64,000 bases of DNA from Stromatinia cepivora (taxonomy: Eukaryota; Ascomycota; Leotiomycetes; Helotiales; Sclerotiniaceae): positions 1,178,001-1,242,000 of the forward strand of contig RCTD01000019.1 of the NCBI GenBank assembly GCA_014898415.1, in the 5' to 3' direction. Made by a program: the position numbers and the translations under genes. The notes under the pieces are model-generated. The model was not told the DNA's origin. It ran no database searches and saw only the letters and a program-made list of their open reading frames with translations. Of this stretch, positions 51,292-64,000 are shown one piece after another. Position 1 is the stretch's first letter; each line of letters starts with the position of its first letter.

Positions 51292-52670
51292 CAGTAACCG
51301 TGCACTTATATTACCCCAAAACCTTAAAAACACGTAAATTTCGCGAATTGAATTTCAACTCTCTTTATTATTTATTCATCAATAATACCACAATATACTC
51401 CCAGAACCTTGAATATTGAAAAAGAGCTAACTTTTAAATATCTTACTTCATATTTATATAGCAAAATTATTAACAAAGCTTTCAATGGTTTTAATCCTTA
51501 TTATATTATAATTGATTTCAATCTCGAAATACGAATTATTTGTTATACTTTATAATAAGATACATTATGTAATAAAGGAATGAATCTATTTTGTATTCTT
51601 CGAATTAGATTTTATATAGAAAGAGAAGAATATATATTAATTCGATATATTCGATTATATCCAAAATCAATTTATATATAAACAAAAACAATTGTAGATT
51701 TTAAATATAATACCTTTATTATTAAGAAGATTTTGAAGATCTATAGAATCATTAATTGGAAATGTAAAAAACGGCCGGAATTTACTTAGGTATATATGTT
51801 CAAGTGGTTTGTATAATATTTAGTATATAAGGGATTAACAATAAAGGAATGGGGATTAATTATATAGAATAATGAATGCTTTGTAGAATAAAGACAAAGT
51901 AAAAAAGGAGAATGATACTTCCATATTCCTGTTCAGAAATGGAAACCTAGAATGATTTAAATATATAGTATAAATAAAAATATGAAAATTATAATCTGAA
52001 AAGGCTTTTGGGATTTTGAAAGGAGTAATCTATATATAATGAATAAAGATTTTGAAAATAAAAAATATAGATATAATATCAATTTATATTTCAAGATCCT
52101 TGATATTGAGATAGATTTTATTTTTGAAAGATTGGGTTTAGGGTATAAATTTATATAGGATAATACTTCTATTCATTATATTTACAAAATATAGAATTGA
52201 TTTCAAAAAAAAGGGATTTTAATATTAAAGGATTGATTTCTTTATTCTCCTAATTTCAATTCTATTGAATATATTTGGTGGATTTTAAAAATGAGATTAT
52301 ATAAAATGTTTTTTGATGTTACAATCGATAAAAGTGAATTAGAATATATTAAATAAAGGTTAAAAAATTATTTATAAATAGCTTGGGATATATTAGATTA
52401 AGAATTATTTGATAAATTAGAAACAAGTATACTTAATAGAATTGAAGTTTATATTACAGTAGGGGGCTGGTATACAAAATATTGATTAATTATAGAACGA
52501 TAAGGATTTGAATTTTTTTTGGGGAATAGTATAGATATAGAACTTTAATATATTCAAATTTTAGATTATAATAATTAATGGTTGATTTTATAATTAAGTT
52601 GAAAGGTAGATATTGAATATATAAAAAAACTGAAATTAGATTGTGGGGTAATATAAGTTGACTAGTACTG
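51292..52670 (+). mobile_element. Tc1/mariner DNA transposon, RIP-dead
   Basis: A 1,379-bp element with terminal inverted repeats at 51292-51318 and 52644-52670 (22 of 27 positions match; both contain acttatattacccca), flanked by TA on both sides (51290-51291, 52671-52672), the mariner target duplication. A transposase remnant is on the plus strand. It sits exactly at the border between the gene island and AT-rich DNA, and is itself AT-converted. Confidence 0.92.
51470..52485 (+). pseudogene. Tc1/mariner (DDE superfamily) transposase remnant
   Basis: Readable blocks in one reading direction: CKKRPEF near 51765, KRRMILPYSCSEMET near 51915, then SPNFNSIEYIWWILKMRLYK at about 52245-52300, AWDILD-ELFDKLETS and finally GGWYTKY with stop 52483-52485. 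The SPxxNxIExxWxxLK motif is the hallmark of the C-terminal part of the Tc1/mariner DDE domain; its Glu is retained. Many stops replace Trp, Gln and Arg codons. The N-terminal DNA-binding part is not readable, so the start is approximate. Confidence 0.85.
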
Positions 52671-53875
52671 TATATAAATTATTTCAAAAATTAATATTAA
52701 ATCAATTATATATTATATATATAATATTGAATTTCATATAAGATTATAAGCCTAGATTGTCTTTTGAATATATAATAAAATTTTGAATTAAAATGACTGA
52801 TTTAGAATTGTTATAATAAGGTTTAATATTTTAGATTGGGAGAAAGAAATAGATTATTTTATATAATTCAAAATTTTTTATTAAAAATATTATAGTTTTT
52901 AGAAATATAAATAATTAATATATAAAATATTTAAAATATTTTAAATTTCATTATTTAGGATTTAATAACATTATTTATTTAATTATATATTTGATTAAAT
53001 ATTTCCTAGAGTATTTAATATTATTCTAAAATTATGGTTTTCATTTTTTATTTTTTGATTTTGATTTTGATTTTGATTGGTATTAATTTTAGTTTTTTTC
53101 TTGTAAAAAGATTGAAAAAGGTTTATCTTCTTTTTCTTTTTTTATTAATTTTTTTAATAATGATCTTGTTTTTTAATAATTTCTTATTTATCTTTTATGA
53201 TCTCTTGTTACTTTTTGAAATCAAAAAATTTAATAATATCAAAAACCTTTAAAATGATTTTATAGATTATATTACTTTCTATTATTAATTTTAATATTTC
53301 AAATATATTTTTAAATACAAGATTCATTTATATAAATTATTCTTTATATTTATTATAAAAATAATCAATATATTCTATTTAATTTAAATCAATATTTATT
53401 TATTTTTTCTAGAATATTCATTTAATAATTTTGATTTATTCGATAATATCCATTTGATCTTTATTTTATTCGAATTCCTAATATTGATATTGTTTTTATA
53501 ACCAAATCCATTATAATCTTTATATCTATTATTACATTTTTGAATAATCTAATTATAGTATTATATAATCCTATAATATTATTTATTATTATATTCAATA
53601 TTATTATTATTTCGTTTCTCAACAACTTAATTTTATAATAATTATCCTTAATAAATATATTATATTTATATATTTTGTTTATTTATTTATTCAATCTTTT
53701 TTATCAAAATAATATTTATATTGATATCATAAAGGATATACTTAATATTTTAATAAAAATCTTTAATTCTTTTGATATCTTTAATAATATAATTTTCGTT
53801 TTCTTTATATATTTATTTACTATAAATCTTTAATATAATATTTAAAAATAACAAAAAAAATGTTACAAAGAAAAC
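52671..53875. other. AT-rich spacer
   Basis: No gene. The open frame 53034-53252 (+) is Leu/Ile/Phe-rich translation of T-rich sequence and is not considered coding. Confidence 0.5.
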
Positions 53876-54065
53876 TGTGAGAATCACAGCAAAGAATCGG
53901 TTAATTTCGAATAACAATAGGTTTGGATTTAGAATCAAAAGTTTTCATTACTTTCTTTAATCGTATTGAAGAATTCCCTTTTTATATAAATGAAAACTCT
54001 TCAAACTAGTATACAATTCGGCCTGCTTTCGGCTAACCCTCGTTTCGTAATTGAGATTCGTAACA
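53876..54065 (-). mobile_element. Solo LTR of the 192-bp LTR family
   Basis: 190-bp inverted copy of the LTR found at 19150-19341 and 21348-21539 (minus strand TGTTACGAATCTCAA ... CTCACA). It is flanked by a perfect target duplication aaaac (53871-53875, 54066-54070). There is no internal sequence, so it is the product of LTR-LTR recombination. It shows the family inserted at least twice in this window. Confidence 0.94.
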
Positions 54066-55015
54066 AAAACTTTGATTAAAACTTTATTATTTATCAATTG
54101 TTTGATTTGTATTTTTCCTAAATATTTTTTATATTATTATTTATCTTTTAATACTACAAATTCTTTATTAAAATAATATCTAATTATAACTATATAGACT
54201 TTATTATTCATTAACAATATAATTTTCTGAAAATATACAATTTTTATATAAATATTATTATCAATATCGAATATATTTAAATAATATTTATTATACCGTT
54301 TAATTGAAATCAATATACTTAATAAAATATAAATCATATTTTATTTCAACAATATATATATATATATAAAGAATATATTTATATTAATTGAATAAGAAAA
54401 ATTATTTAATAAAAATTAAAGTAATATCGGTAGATCATATTTATATCAATTTATAATATTATTCGAATTATGATCATTATTATTTGGATTTTATTTAGAT
54501 TTAAATGTTTTTTTATTATTTTTCTAAAAAACTCATTATCTAAATTGTTTTTTTGTGAATCAATTTAATAGTATTATATTTCTGATATTACAAGATTGTA
54601 TTTATATAATATCTTTCAATTATAGAAAATCAAGAAATTTTGTATCTATAGCTTTGATATTCTAAAAATCAATCTTTATTACAATTGTTTACTTTTTAAT
54701 TTTGATATATTATATATATATTTTTTTGGATTACAATAAAATTATCACTTTTATTCATAATTTCATTATTATTATTATTAATAATGTTTTTATATAATAT
54801 CTGTTTCTTTATAATTTTAATAAAATTCAATTATTTTTTTAATCTAATTGATTTTGATAATACAAAAAGAATTCTTTTTGTATAAATCTTTTTTAAATTA
54901 TCAATATTGAATGAAATCAATAAGATTTTATTAAACTGAAATAATTTCTGAAACAATAATTCATTTACAATATCTTTCAAATTATTCATATAGTTGCTTA
55001 CACTCGCTCAACCAA
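54066..55015. other. AT-rich DNA, nothing recognised
   Basis: No gene or recognised repeat. A short (at)n run lies near 54353. The open frame 54137-54337 (-) is low complexity. Confidence 0.5.
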
Positions 55016-56060
55016 CACAACATTTTCAAATTAATAATACCTTCGTATTTCTAATTCGAATAATTATAATAATAATTTTATATTTCCTATATCATTTTAA
55101 TCTATTATTTTTATAAATATAATATTGAATAATGAGGAATTTATTTTAGATTATTATTTTGAGTTTATAAATAATATATTTACAAAACCCTAAAAGCCAT
55201 AATCATTAATAAATATTATATATATTATAAAAAAATGTAAAGAAAATCAAAACAAATTTTCTCCTTTTTATATTATATTAGATAATAATATATCCAATAA
55301 AAATATTCTTTTTATAATATTTATTTTTCAAAATTGTATAATAGAAATCAATTACAATATTAAGAAATAATATAATATCATATTAATTTTGATATAAATT
55401 ATCAATATTTTCATTATATTATATTTTAATAATTGAAATAAATGAAAATACATATTTAATTTATTCCAAAAATATTTATCCTTTTTTTTATTATTTCGTT
55501 TTATATTGAAATAAAAGATTTTATTTATATTTAAATTCGATTTTGTAATTTCATTTTTATAATGATTATTATGAATATAAAAAAAACTACATCCCCCACC
55601 AATATAATCATAATTATATTTAGTTGAAATATATTTTATATTTTAAAATCATTCAATTTGAATAAAACTAATAATAATATATTTAATAAAATCTTTTTCG
55701 AAATTTTTATAAATGATAATAATATTTTCGATTATAATATTATTGATTATAAATTGTTTATAAAATGTAAATTATAAATTTGTATAAATTTTTTTCAATT
55801 TTTTCTTTTATAATAACAATTTATATAATTCATTGAAGGTATTATTATTTTTTCGATTTCTAATATTATTTTAATTATTATTAATTGGATTATTAATTTT
55901 ATTGATATTGTTATATATAATTTATTTTTTATTCAAGAAAATATAAGAATAATAATATATATATTCGGAATAATTTTCTTTAATAAATTCGAAGTATAAT
56001 TTAATTATATTATTATAAATATTTTTATAAAATTTATAAATATCGATAAAGATTGTATTA
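55016..56060 (+). repeat. Dispersed repeat R2, copy 2
   Basis: Direct copy of the repeat at 32918-35700 without the 1.79-kb insertion. It begins acacaacattttcaaattaa after a less AT-rich word, gttgcttacactcgctcaac (about 54,995). About 1.05 kb, unknown family. Confidence 0.65.
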
Positions 56061-57849
56061 TAATTATTGATGTTCCTATTTTCAAAAAGATTATAATATA
56101 GATAGATTAGTTTTAAATTCATTAATTATAAATCTTTGAAATATAAAATTAATTGGATAATAGAAAAACTTATTTGGATTATTTATTTTCAAATTAATTA
56201 ATTTATTTTAGTGTTTCAATTTTGAAAATAAAATAAAAATTATTAATAAAAAGATAATTGTTGTTTATTATAATCCTAATTGTTAGGATTTTTATAATCT
56301 TTTCAAATATATTAAATTTGTTTGATATATTTATTATAATATTTAAATAAATATATGTAAAAATTCATTTAAAATTATTTGTATTAATAATTTCTATTAT
56401 ATTAATTACTATAAATCTTTTTTTATAGATTATATAAATTTTTTTATTATTATTTTTTTTTAAAAAAATAGTAAAAATATTGAATCGATTTATAAGGAAT
56501 TTGATATTTATAAATATAAAAATACTTTATTTAAATAAAATCATTAAAATTATAAAATCCTTTTATAATAATAGAATATTATAAAAAGCTTTATAATTTT
56601 AATTATAATAATAAAACTCATTAATAAGATATTCAAGTTGATTAAATTAATATTAACAAAAGTATTTTTGTTTATATTATAGTTTTTGAAATGTATTATA
56701 TAAATTCAATTAATATTATTTGTATTCAAAAACCCTAAATAAAAATCAACAATAAAATCCAAAATCATTTAGGATTTAATTATTATGATTTTTGGAATTT
56801 TTTCATTCTTGAAATCAAAAAATCCTTTTATTTTTAGATTATAATTAATATTCATAAAAAATTAAATTTTTATGTATAATAATGATAATTTATTTATAAT
56901 AAAAACATTTTCTCAATTAATATTAATAGTAGTATTATTTTAAATATATATATAAATAATCAATAATTGATAAAATTATAAATTATATAATATATTTTAT
57001 ATTTAAATAAGAATATTTTGTTGAAAAAGATTTCAATATATAATGTATTCAAATTTAGAATTATTATAATTTATTAAAAGAATAATTTTCTAATATTATT
57101 TTTTGTAAATAATATAGATTTCATTAAAAAATTTATATATAAAAATAATTATGTTTTTAATTTTATCTCTTTTAATATTTCTTTTATTTATATATTTATT
57201 AGAAAGGAATTATATATAATAGTTTTTGATAAAAAGTAGATTTCTTTAAAATAATATTATTATAGAATCATGAAGGATTTTTTGGAATGATTTTTCAATT
57301 TTATTAATATTCATATTATAGATTTATATAATTTCACAAATCTTTTTGATATTAATATAATAGAAATATTTATATAAAATTTTATTATTTTTTTGAAATT
57401 TATTATTTATATAATAAATAAAGTCGATTATAATAAAAAAATTTTAATTTCAAAATAGAATAACAATTATAAAGAAATTAATAAAAATTACATCAAAATT
57501 CAATAAATCAAAATTGATCCCCTCATTACCAAAATATTTTATAATATTGTATATAAAATTAAATAAAAATGTTAAAAATATAGTATTAGTAAAATTAAAA
57601 AAATTTAAGATTTTTACAAAATTATTAATTTCAATTTATTCTTATTATTTATTAATAATATAATAAAAAATAATATAATAAAAAATAATATAATAAAAAA
57701 TAATATAATAAAAAATAACGTTTTTTATATTTTAATATTGATAATAATTTAAATAATAATTTATTAATTGATTAATAAAACAATACAATTTTTGAATAAT
57801 CTATTATAATCTTTAAAAAAAAAGAAAGTTTTTATTAATAATTCTAATC
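56061..57849. other. AT-rich DNA with a short tandem repeat
   Basis: No gene recognised. It ends with the 15-bp array described separately. Confidence 0.5.
57655..57718 (+). repeat. 15-bp tandem repeat
   Basis: About four units of taatataataaaaaa. Confidence 0.9.
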
Positions 57850-60750
57850 TATTATTAAAAATAAATAAAATTATCATTTAATTATTCAAAGTATAATAAA
57901 AATCAATTAAATATCTAATACATAACTTTATAATTATTATTTAATCCTAAATTTCTTTCTTTAGATTTGAAAATTAATCGAAATTATAATATTTTTCAAA
58001 ATAAATAAAAAAGATGAATTTTTAATCTATTTATAAAAATTTATTATATTTATATTCTATATTTCTAAAAACTTAAAATATATTATTATTTAATAAATTA
58101 ATTGAATAATATTTATAGATAATATTCTAGACTTTTAATATAAAAAGTTTTCCTTTATAAAGCAATTATAAATTTGATAATTAATTTTTTATATAATATT
58201 GAGATAATTATTTTTTAAAAATTCAAAATTATTATGATTATTATAATTATTTAAAAAACTTTTAATACTTTCCTAAAAAAATATTTGTTAAATCGAATAA
58301 TTAAATAAAAATAATCTTTTCTTTTCTTCAAATGAATTAATTCTTTCTTTATTAACAAATTCATTTATAAAATCCTTTAAAGATTCTTATTTTTATTTGT
58401 TTTATATATATTATATTTTATTGAATTTCTTTTCCAAAATATTAAATTGAGATTCTATTATATCAATAGTTTTTATATTTACAAAACTTTGAAATCTTTC
58501 AATAATAAGATTTATTTTTTATTTATTAAAATAAAATATATCATAAACTAAAAAAATCAGAATAAAAGATATTTTGTTTTTGAAAAATTAAAAATAATTT
58601 ACATATTGAAAAAAGAATAAATATACTTTATTATATATAATTAATAAAAAACTATTTTTTAAATAATATATTATAAAAGAATAATAAAGATTTAATATAT
58701 TATTCATTATATTCAAAACTTTATCAAAACTATTAACGATTTATTCATCCCTATATTATAAAAAACAACTATTATTTATATGATTCCTTTTTAAATTTAT
58801 AATATAAAAATATTTAAATTCAATTATTCGAAATATCTTTCAATGATTAATACTAAAATAAAAATATGTATTAAATTTATTAGCAAAATATTAATTATCA
58901 TTATACAAAATATATTATCTATTTAAAGATTACTTTTACAATTATTCTTTTCAATAATACTATCTTTAAAGAAACTAAATTATAATTTATTTTTAGAATT
59001 CAAATAATAAATATCAAATATATTCTTTTTTTTAATAATAATATCAAAATCAAAAAAATATTCAAAACCAAAATACAAAAATTTATATATCTTTTTTCCA
59101 ATATTCCAAAATCAATATTTAGGATTTTTTATTTCATTTTTAAATACAAAATGAATCTTATAAATAAATTAAATAAAAAAACTATAATATTTGTTTTTAA
59201 TGATTTATAAATAATTTTATTTTCAAACAAAATTATTATCTTTTCGAATAAATCAAAATAATATATTGATAAAAATAAATATATCAATTATAATTATATT
59301 ATTTATCAAAACAGAAAATAAATCGTTATAAAAACTAATTCGAACAATTCAATATTTTATATTTTCGATAATAAAATTATAAAAATCTAAAAGGATCTAT
59401 AATATATAATCAAAATATCAATAAATATTAATTTACAAAGAATCTGATTTTATATTTATAATATATTAATTATTTAATATTTCAAAAGAAACATTTTGAA
59501 TTGTTTTAAAAGGTTCTCTATATTATTCAAAATATCATATAAATCTATAATATTCGGATATAATAATTATTGAAATATTTAAATATTAAATATAATAAAA
59601 CAATAAACAATTTAATAAATTTCAATATTTTAAAAAAAATATATAATATTAATTTAGATTTTGAGTTTATAATTAATAGATTCAATACTATCTTCAAAAA
59701 AAATTATTATATTATATAATATAATAAATCTAATAATTTATTATATTATATAATAAATCTAATAATTTAAATATAATATAAAATTATTTACAAATTATCA
59801 GAGATAAAATTTAGATTACAAAATCACCCTTTTATAGATTATTAATCATCAAATTCTTTAATAAAGATTATTTATAATATTATCAAAGATTTAAATACAA
59901 AAATTCAAATTTCAAATATTTGTATAGACGAAATAAATTTCTTTTATTTATTATTATTATTATTATTTATTATTTATTATTTATTATTTATTATTTATTA
60001 TTTATTATTTATTATTTAATTTATTATTTATTATTTATTATTTATTATTTATTATTTATTATTTATTATTTATTATTTATTATTTATTATTTATTATTTA
60101 TTATTTATTATTTATTATTTATTATTTATTATTATTATTTATTATTTATTATTTATTATTTATTATTTATTATTTATTATTTATTATTTATTATTTCAAA
60201 ATACAAAAATCTTTTGGTAATTGATTCTTTAAATTATTTATTTTCTTATTTTTGATATAAAAAAATCGGGATTATTTATTTTATTTAATAAATCAATCTT
60301 TTAAATTTCTTAAGCTTTTAAACATTATCGATTTTTATTCTAATATTTATTTTTATTATAAATATCTTATTATACTTTGAAAACTTTTCTTGTTTATTTA
60401 ATTATTATTAGTATTGAATTTATAATGTCTTTTTTTTTTTATATAAATTTGAAAGAAATTTATATCCTTTGTTGATCTAAATTAATTCTATTCAAATCTT
60501 TCAATTATTTTTATATTCAAGAAAATATAATTCTAGAAAAATATATATCTATTTTAAATAATATAAAAAGATTATATTCAAATAATTTATTCAAATTCAA
60601 TATAAATTAAAAATATTTTCTAAAATAGTTTTTAATTTCAATTTTTTAACTTTGTATATGTTAATATCTTTTGGGAAATTCTAAGGAATAAATCATAAAC
60701 TTATATTCATTAGATACAAATTAATATATTACTATTACTTTCAAACTATT
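57850..60750 (-). repeat. Dispersed repeat R1, copy D (inverted)
   Basis: Aligns directly with copy B and inverted with A and C. Minus-strand start near 60,740 reads agtaatagtaatatattaat followed by family landmarks. It is longer than the other copies because of an internal heptamer microsatellite. Limits are approximate. Confidence 0.65.
59943..60196 (+). repeat. Heptamer microsatellite (ttattta)n
   Basis: About 250 bp of nearly perfect tattatt/ttattta heptamers with a few trimer (tat) interruptions at the start, middle and near 60,130. The open frame through it (59920-60255) is only translated repeat. Confidence 0.95.
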
Positions 60751-60822
60751 CAAATCTTTACTATTTTCGAGTTCGGATTTTAACAAAAATACGATTATTT
60801 TTTTTTGATTGATTATAAAACT

Positions 60823-60978
60823 GTAGCGTATGCGCTATAGACAGTAGATACAACGTAGATTGCACTACAGGCACCTGCAACACAATGTAGGGTGCACTGT
60901 AGGCACCATTTGTATAATCCATTCCTTATATAGTTTAGTATAAAGAATAAAAATCATATAACTTTTACAATTTTCATA
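60823..60978 (-). repeat. GC-containing repeat patch with hairpin, copy 2
   Basis: Inverted copy of 42912-43050. The hairpin word is gtagcgtatgcgctat (60823-60838). This copy has an extra internal duplication: tgcactacaggcacc and tgcactgtaggcacc about 30 bp apart, where copy 1 has one. It lies about 75 bp from R1 copy D. Confidence 0.7.
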
Positions 60979-63900
60979 AATATATTTATATAATTGGTAA
61001 TAAATCCTTTTAAGATATTAATTCTCTCATTTTATTCCAAATAGTAAAATTATAATAAAAGAGTATTATAGAATAATTAATTGTTATTAATATTATAAGG
61101 ATTTTATAAATTGTTAATTATCTTTTATATAATTATCTTTTCAAATTTCATTTTTTTGGTTTGAAATATCAATATTATTGATTACGATTTTATTTACAAT
61201 TAATGGATTATAAATTCATTAAACGAATTCAACATTTGTAAACCTTTTTAGAAACAAAATACAATTATAATAAATATATTTTTACGAAATTATAAAAAGG
61301 ATTCAACAAATCTATAACAAATAAAATATCAAATATATAATAGATATTATCGATAATAATGAAGTTCGATATTATATAAAATCTATTAGTATTATAATAT
61401 TGGTATTTCTACAAAATTGATTTATTGATAGATCAATATGATAATGAATAATAAATTTATTTGAAAGAAATATCCGAATGTTTTATATGATTTTAATCGA
61501 AAAGATAATTATATATATAAATATATATATTCATATCCCGATTCAAATATCTAATATTAATCGATAGAAATATAATAATCATTAAGATTTTCCTTCATTG
61601 TTTATAAAGATTAATTTATATATAATATATAATCGAATTTATAAATATCAAATATATATTGATAATAAATAACAATTATAATATTAATTTTATACAAAAA
61701 TTTGGGAAAGAAACCCCGGATCTATTCTAGAATAACAATATAAAACTTATTAAAAAATAAATACAAAATAAAAGATTTTTAAAAAAATTAGATAATTCAA
61801 AGTTTTATTAATATTGTTTTACAGAATACAAAAATAATAGAAATAATAATTGAGTATAATCAATTGATAATTATTTACATAGATTTAACATTGGACTTTC
61901 AATTATGCATCAAATATTTATAATTAGAAATATATTTGACAAATTTCTTCAAATAAATTGACGATTTAAAATCGGTTTTTTAAATAATAATTAGTAAATT
62001 TTTGTTACAAATAAAAGAATAAATAAAATAAATAATATAATAATAATAATCAAAGGAAGTTATACCTTTCCATATTGGAATTATAATTAGAATCGAAATA
62101 ATTGTTAATAATAATATTTAAATCAGGATTATTAGGGATATTGAAATTAATCAAAGAATTAATCATAAATCGGATAATTGAAATAAATACTTTTTGCATC
62201 AAAATCCAATAAATAATGATTGATATATAATAATCAGTATTATAATTCTGTTTTGAAATAATAAAATCATAATTAGAATTTTTAATAACAAAGATCCAAT
62301 ATTTAATATCAATCATAATAATTTTAATTATAAAAACAAAAAGTTTTTCAGATTTAAATAAAAAGAGATTATATTAAAGATATCAATAATTAATATTATA
62401 AATTTTCGATTGAATTATTAAATATAAAAAATAATCTGAATTTCGATTACAATTTTAATTCAATTAAGAATTACCAAATATAATATAATGAGTAAGATTT
62501 GAATAGTCATTATATAATAATAAAATTAATCAAATTATTCGGATTAATTGAATATTTTAACAATTATATCAACAAATCAACAAACTATTTTATAATAAGA
62601 ATAATATATGTAATATATTAAATATAATTAATATAATATAATAAATATCAAAGAATCTTTAATTCCTATAATAAATTTTTAACTATTTACAAAAAGGATA
62701 TATATAAAACAAAAAAACAGAAACAATAATATATCAAATTATAATCAAAAAGAATAATATTATAATAAATAATATAATTTTTATAGATTTAATAATAAAT
62801 ATCGATAAATATATTAATAGTAAATATAGATTCTATAATTAATATTATTTTATTATAATATAAATACAATTTGATATACAAAAAGATAATTTAATTGATA
62901 CTTATTTAGATTTGGAAGTATGAATAATTACAATTGAAAAAGTATACTTATTCAATATTATAAAAGATATATAAATTTAAATTTAAATTAAATTTGTAGA
63001 AATTAACAATATTAGGATAAATAATATATGATTAATTGAATATATAATTATTATTTTTTATATTTTTTGGGATATAAAGAATTAAAATAACAATTATATA
63101 TTTGAGAAAAGAAATATATTTAATAGAATAATTGAAGATTAAGATGATAATTGATAATAATATTTTTATTTCTGAAAGAATTGATATTAATATTTTTTTA
63201 AAAAAAATTTAATTAATTTATATAAAATGAAATTTGTCATTATTTTATTAATTTATAATACTAATTAATAATATACTATAATTAAATTATTTAAAAGTAT
63301 TAAAATGATATTAGATTAATTTGTTTTGTTATTAATTTATTATAAAGTCAAAAATAAAAATAAAGATTTGTTATTTGAATTAAATAAGATTTTGTTATTA
63401 TCATATATATATTAATATAATAAAAATCTTTTGATAATTTCAATATAGAATAATATAGAATATAATAAATATTTAATAATGAATATTATAATTAGAATTT
63501 TAATTGATTTAGATTTTGATAAAATATATCAAATAATGAATAATATAATGGAAATTATTGATTTGATATTATATAGATTATTATGAATTGATAATAGTAT
63601 TAATAATATTGATATTAGAAATTAATAAAACAGTTTATTATATTTGAATTATAATTTATAATAATGAGTAAATAATTAGTAAATTTCTAAAATTATTTAA
63701 TAATTTTTTGGAAATATTACAATAAAATATTGAATTTAATAAATCTTTGGAATATAAATAATTAATAATAAAATTGTATTTAGAATAGAAAAATATATTC
63801 AAAAAAAAATATTTATTAAGGTTTAAAGATCAATAATTTGTATTCAAAGAATTTAGTATATTTATAAAATAAAATAGATTAAAGTTAATAAGATTTTCAA

Positions 63901-64000
63901 TTTTTTTATTTTTTTATAATATAATAAATATTATTAAAGGAAAAAGAGAAGATTTGTATTATTATTGATATATATTTAATATTATTTTAAAAAGATATTT
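60979..64000. other. AT-rich DNA to the window end
   Basis: No gene, RNA or recognisable transposon domain. The open frame 62050-62316 (-) is Ile/Asn/Tyr-rich and not convincing. Confidence 0.5.

Noticed and set aside
59920..60255. 111-residue open frame
   Set aside because: It is the heptamer microsatellite read in one frame.
11160..64000. Mitochondrial DNA or a nuclear mitochondrial insertion, suggested by the AT content
   Set aside because: No mitochondrial gene or tRNA was recognised. The identifiable content is nuclear LTR and mariner elements with target duplications, contiguous with nuclear genes.

Overview
The window looks like nuclear DNA of a filamentous ascomycete (Pezizomycotina, probably Leotiomycetes; the class is inference). 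Three things point there. Short GT-AG introns interrupt every recognisable gene except prp3. Histone H3 and H4 form a divergent intron-containing pair. The rest of the window is a two-speed, AT-isochore landscape in which every transposon is degraded by C-to-T and G-to-A changes, the pattern expected from repeat-induced point mutation (RIP).

Bases 1 to about 11,160 are an ordinary gene-rich segment. It holds the U4/U6 snRNP splicing factor gene prp3 (+), a convergent ten-exon rad3/XPD TFIIH helicase gene (-), a poorly resolved locus at about 5.4-7.7 kb (-), and the H3 (-) / H4 (+) pair sharing a 1.07 kb promoter.

From about 11,160 to about 48,200 the DNA becomes A/T-dominated and is built from dead transposons. 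Elements resolved to the base are: a 104-bp LTR-like element (11,252-11,355); a complete 7.07 kb Ty3/gypsy element (11,491-18,555, minus, 282-bp LTRs, TSD gtttt); a 2.39 kb non-autonomous LTR element filled with five different tandem repeats (19,150-21,539, 192-bp LTRs, TSD tttat); and a Ty1/copia element (minus, about 22.7-29.3 kb) whose reverse transcriptase is split by a nested 1.68 kb gag-only LTR element (23,954-25,628, 150-bp LTRs, TSD aataa). Beyond 29.4 kb the sequence is still more AT-rich. What remains visible there is ancient repeat families: a 2-3 kb repeat in four copies, two inverted relative to two, and a 1 kb repeat in two direct copies.

At about 48.2-51.3 kb lies an island of normal composition with one well-spliced gene of unknown function (260 aa, minus) and a frameshifted relic of a GH78-type alpha-L-rhamnosidase. 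A Tc1/mariner element with TA target site and inverted repeats follows directly (51,292-52,670). The rest, to 64,000, is AT-rich again and carries a solo LTR (53,876-54,065, TSD aaaac), further copies of the old repeats and a long heptamer microsatellite.

The left genes are housekeeping genes (splicing, transcription/repair, chromatin). The right 50 kb is a silenced, probably heterochromatic compartment, possibly pericentromeric or centromeric (inference). No CRISPR array, tRNA or rRNA gene was seen.
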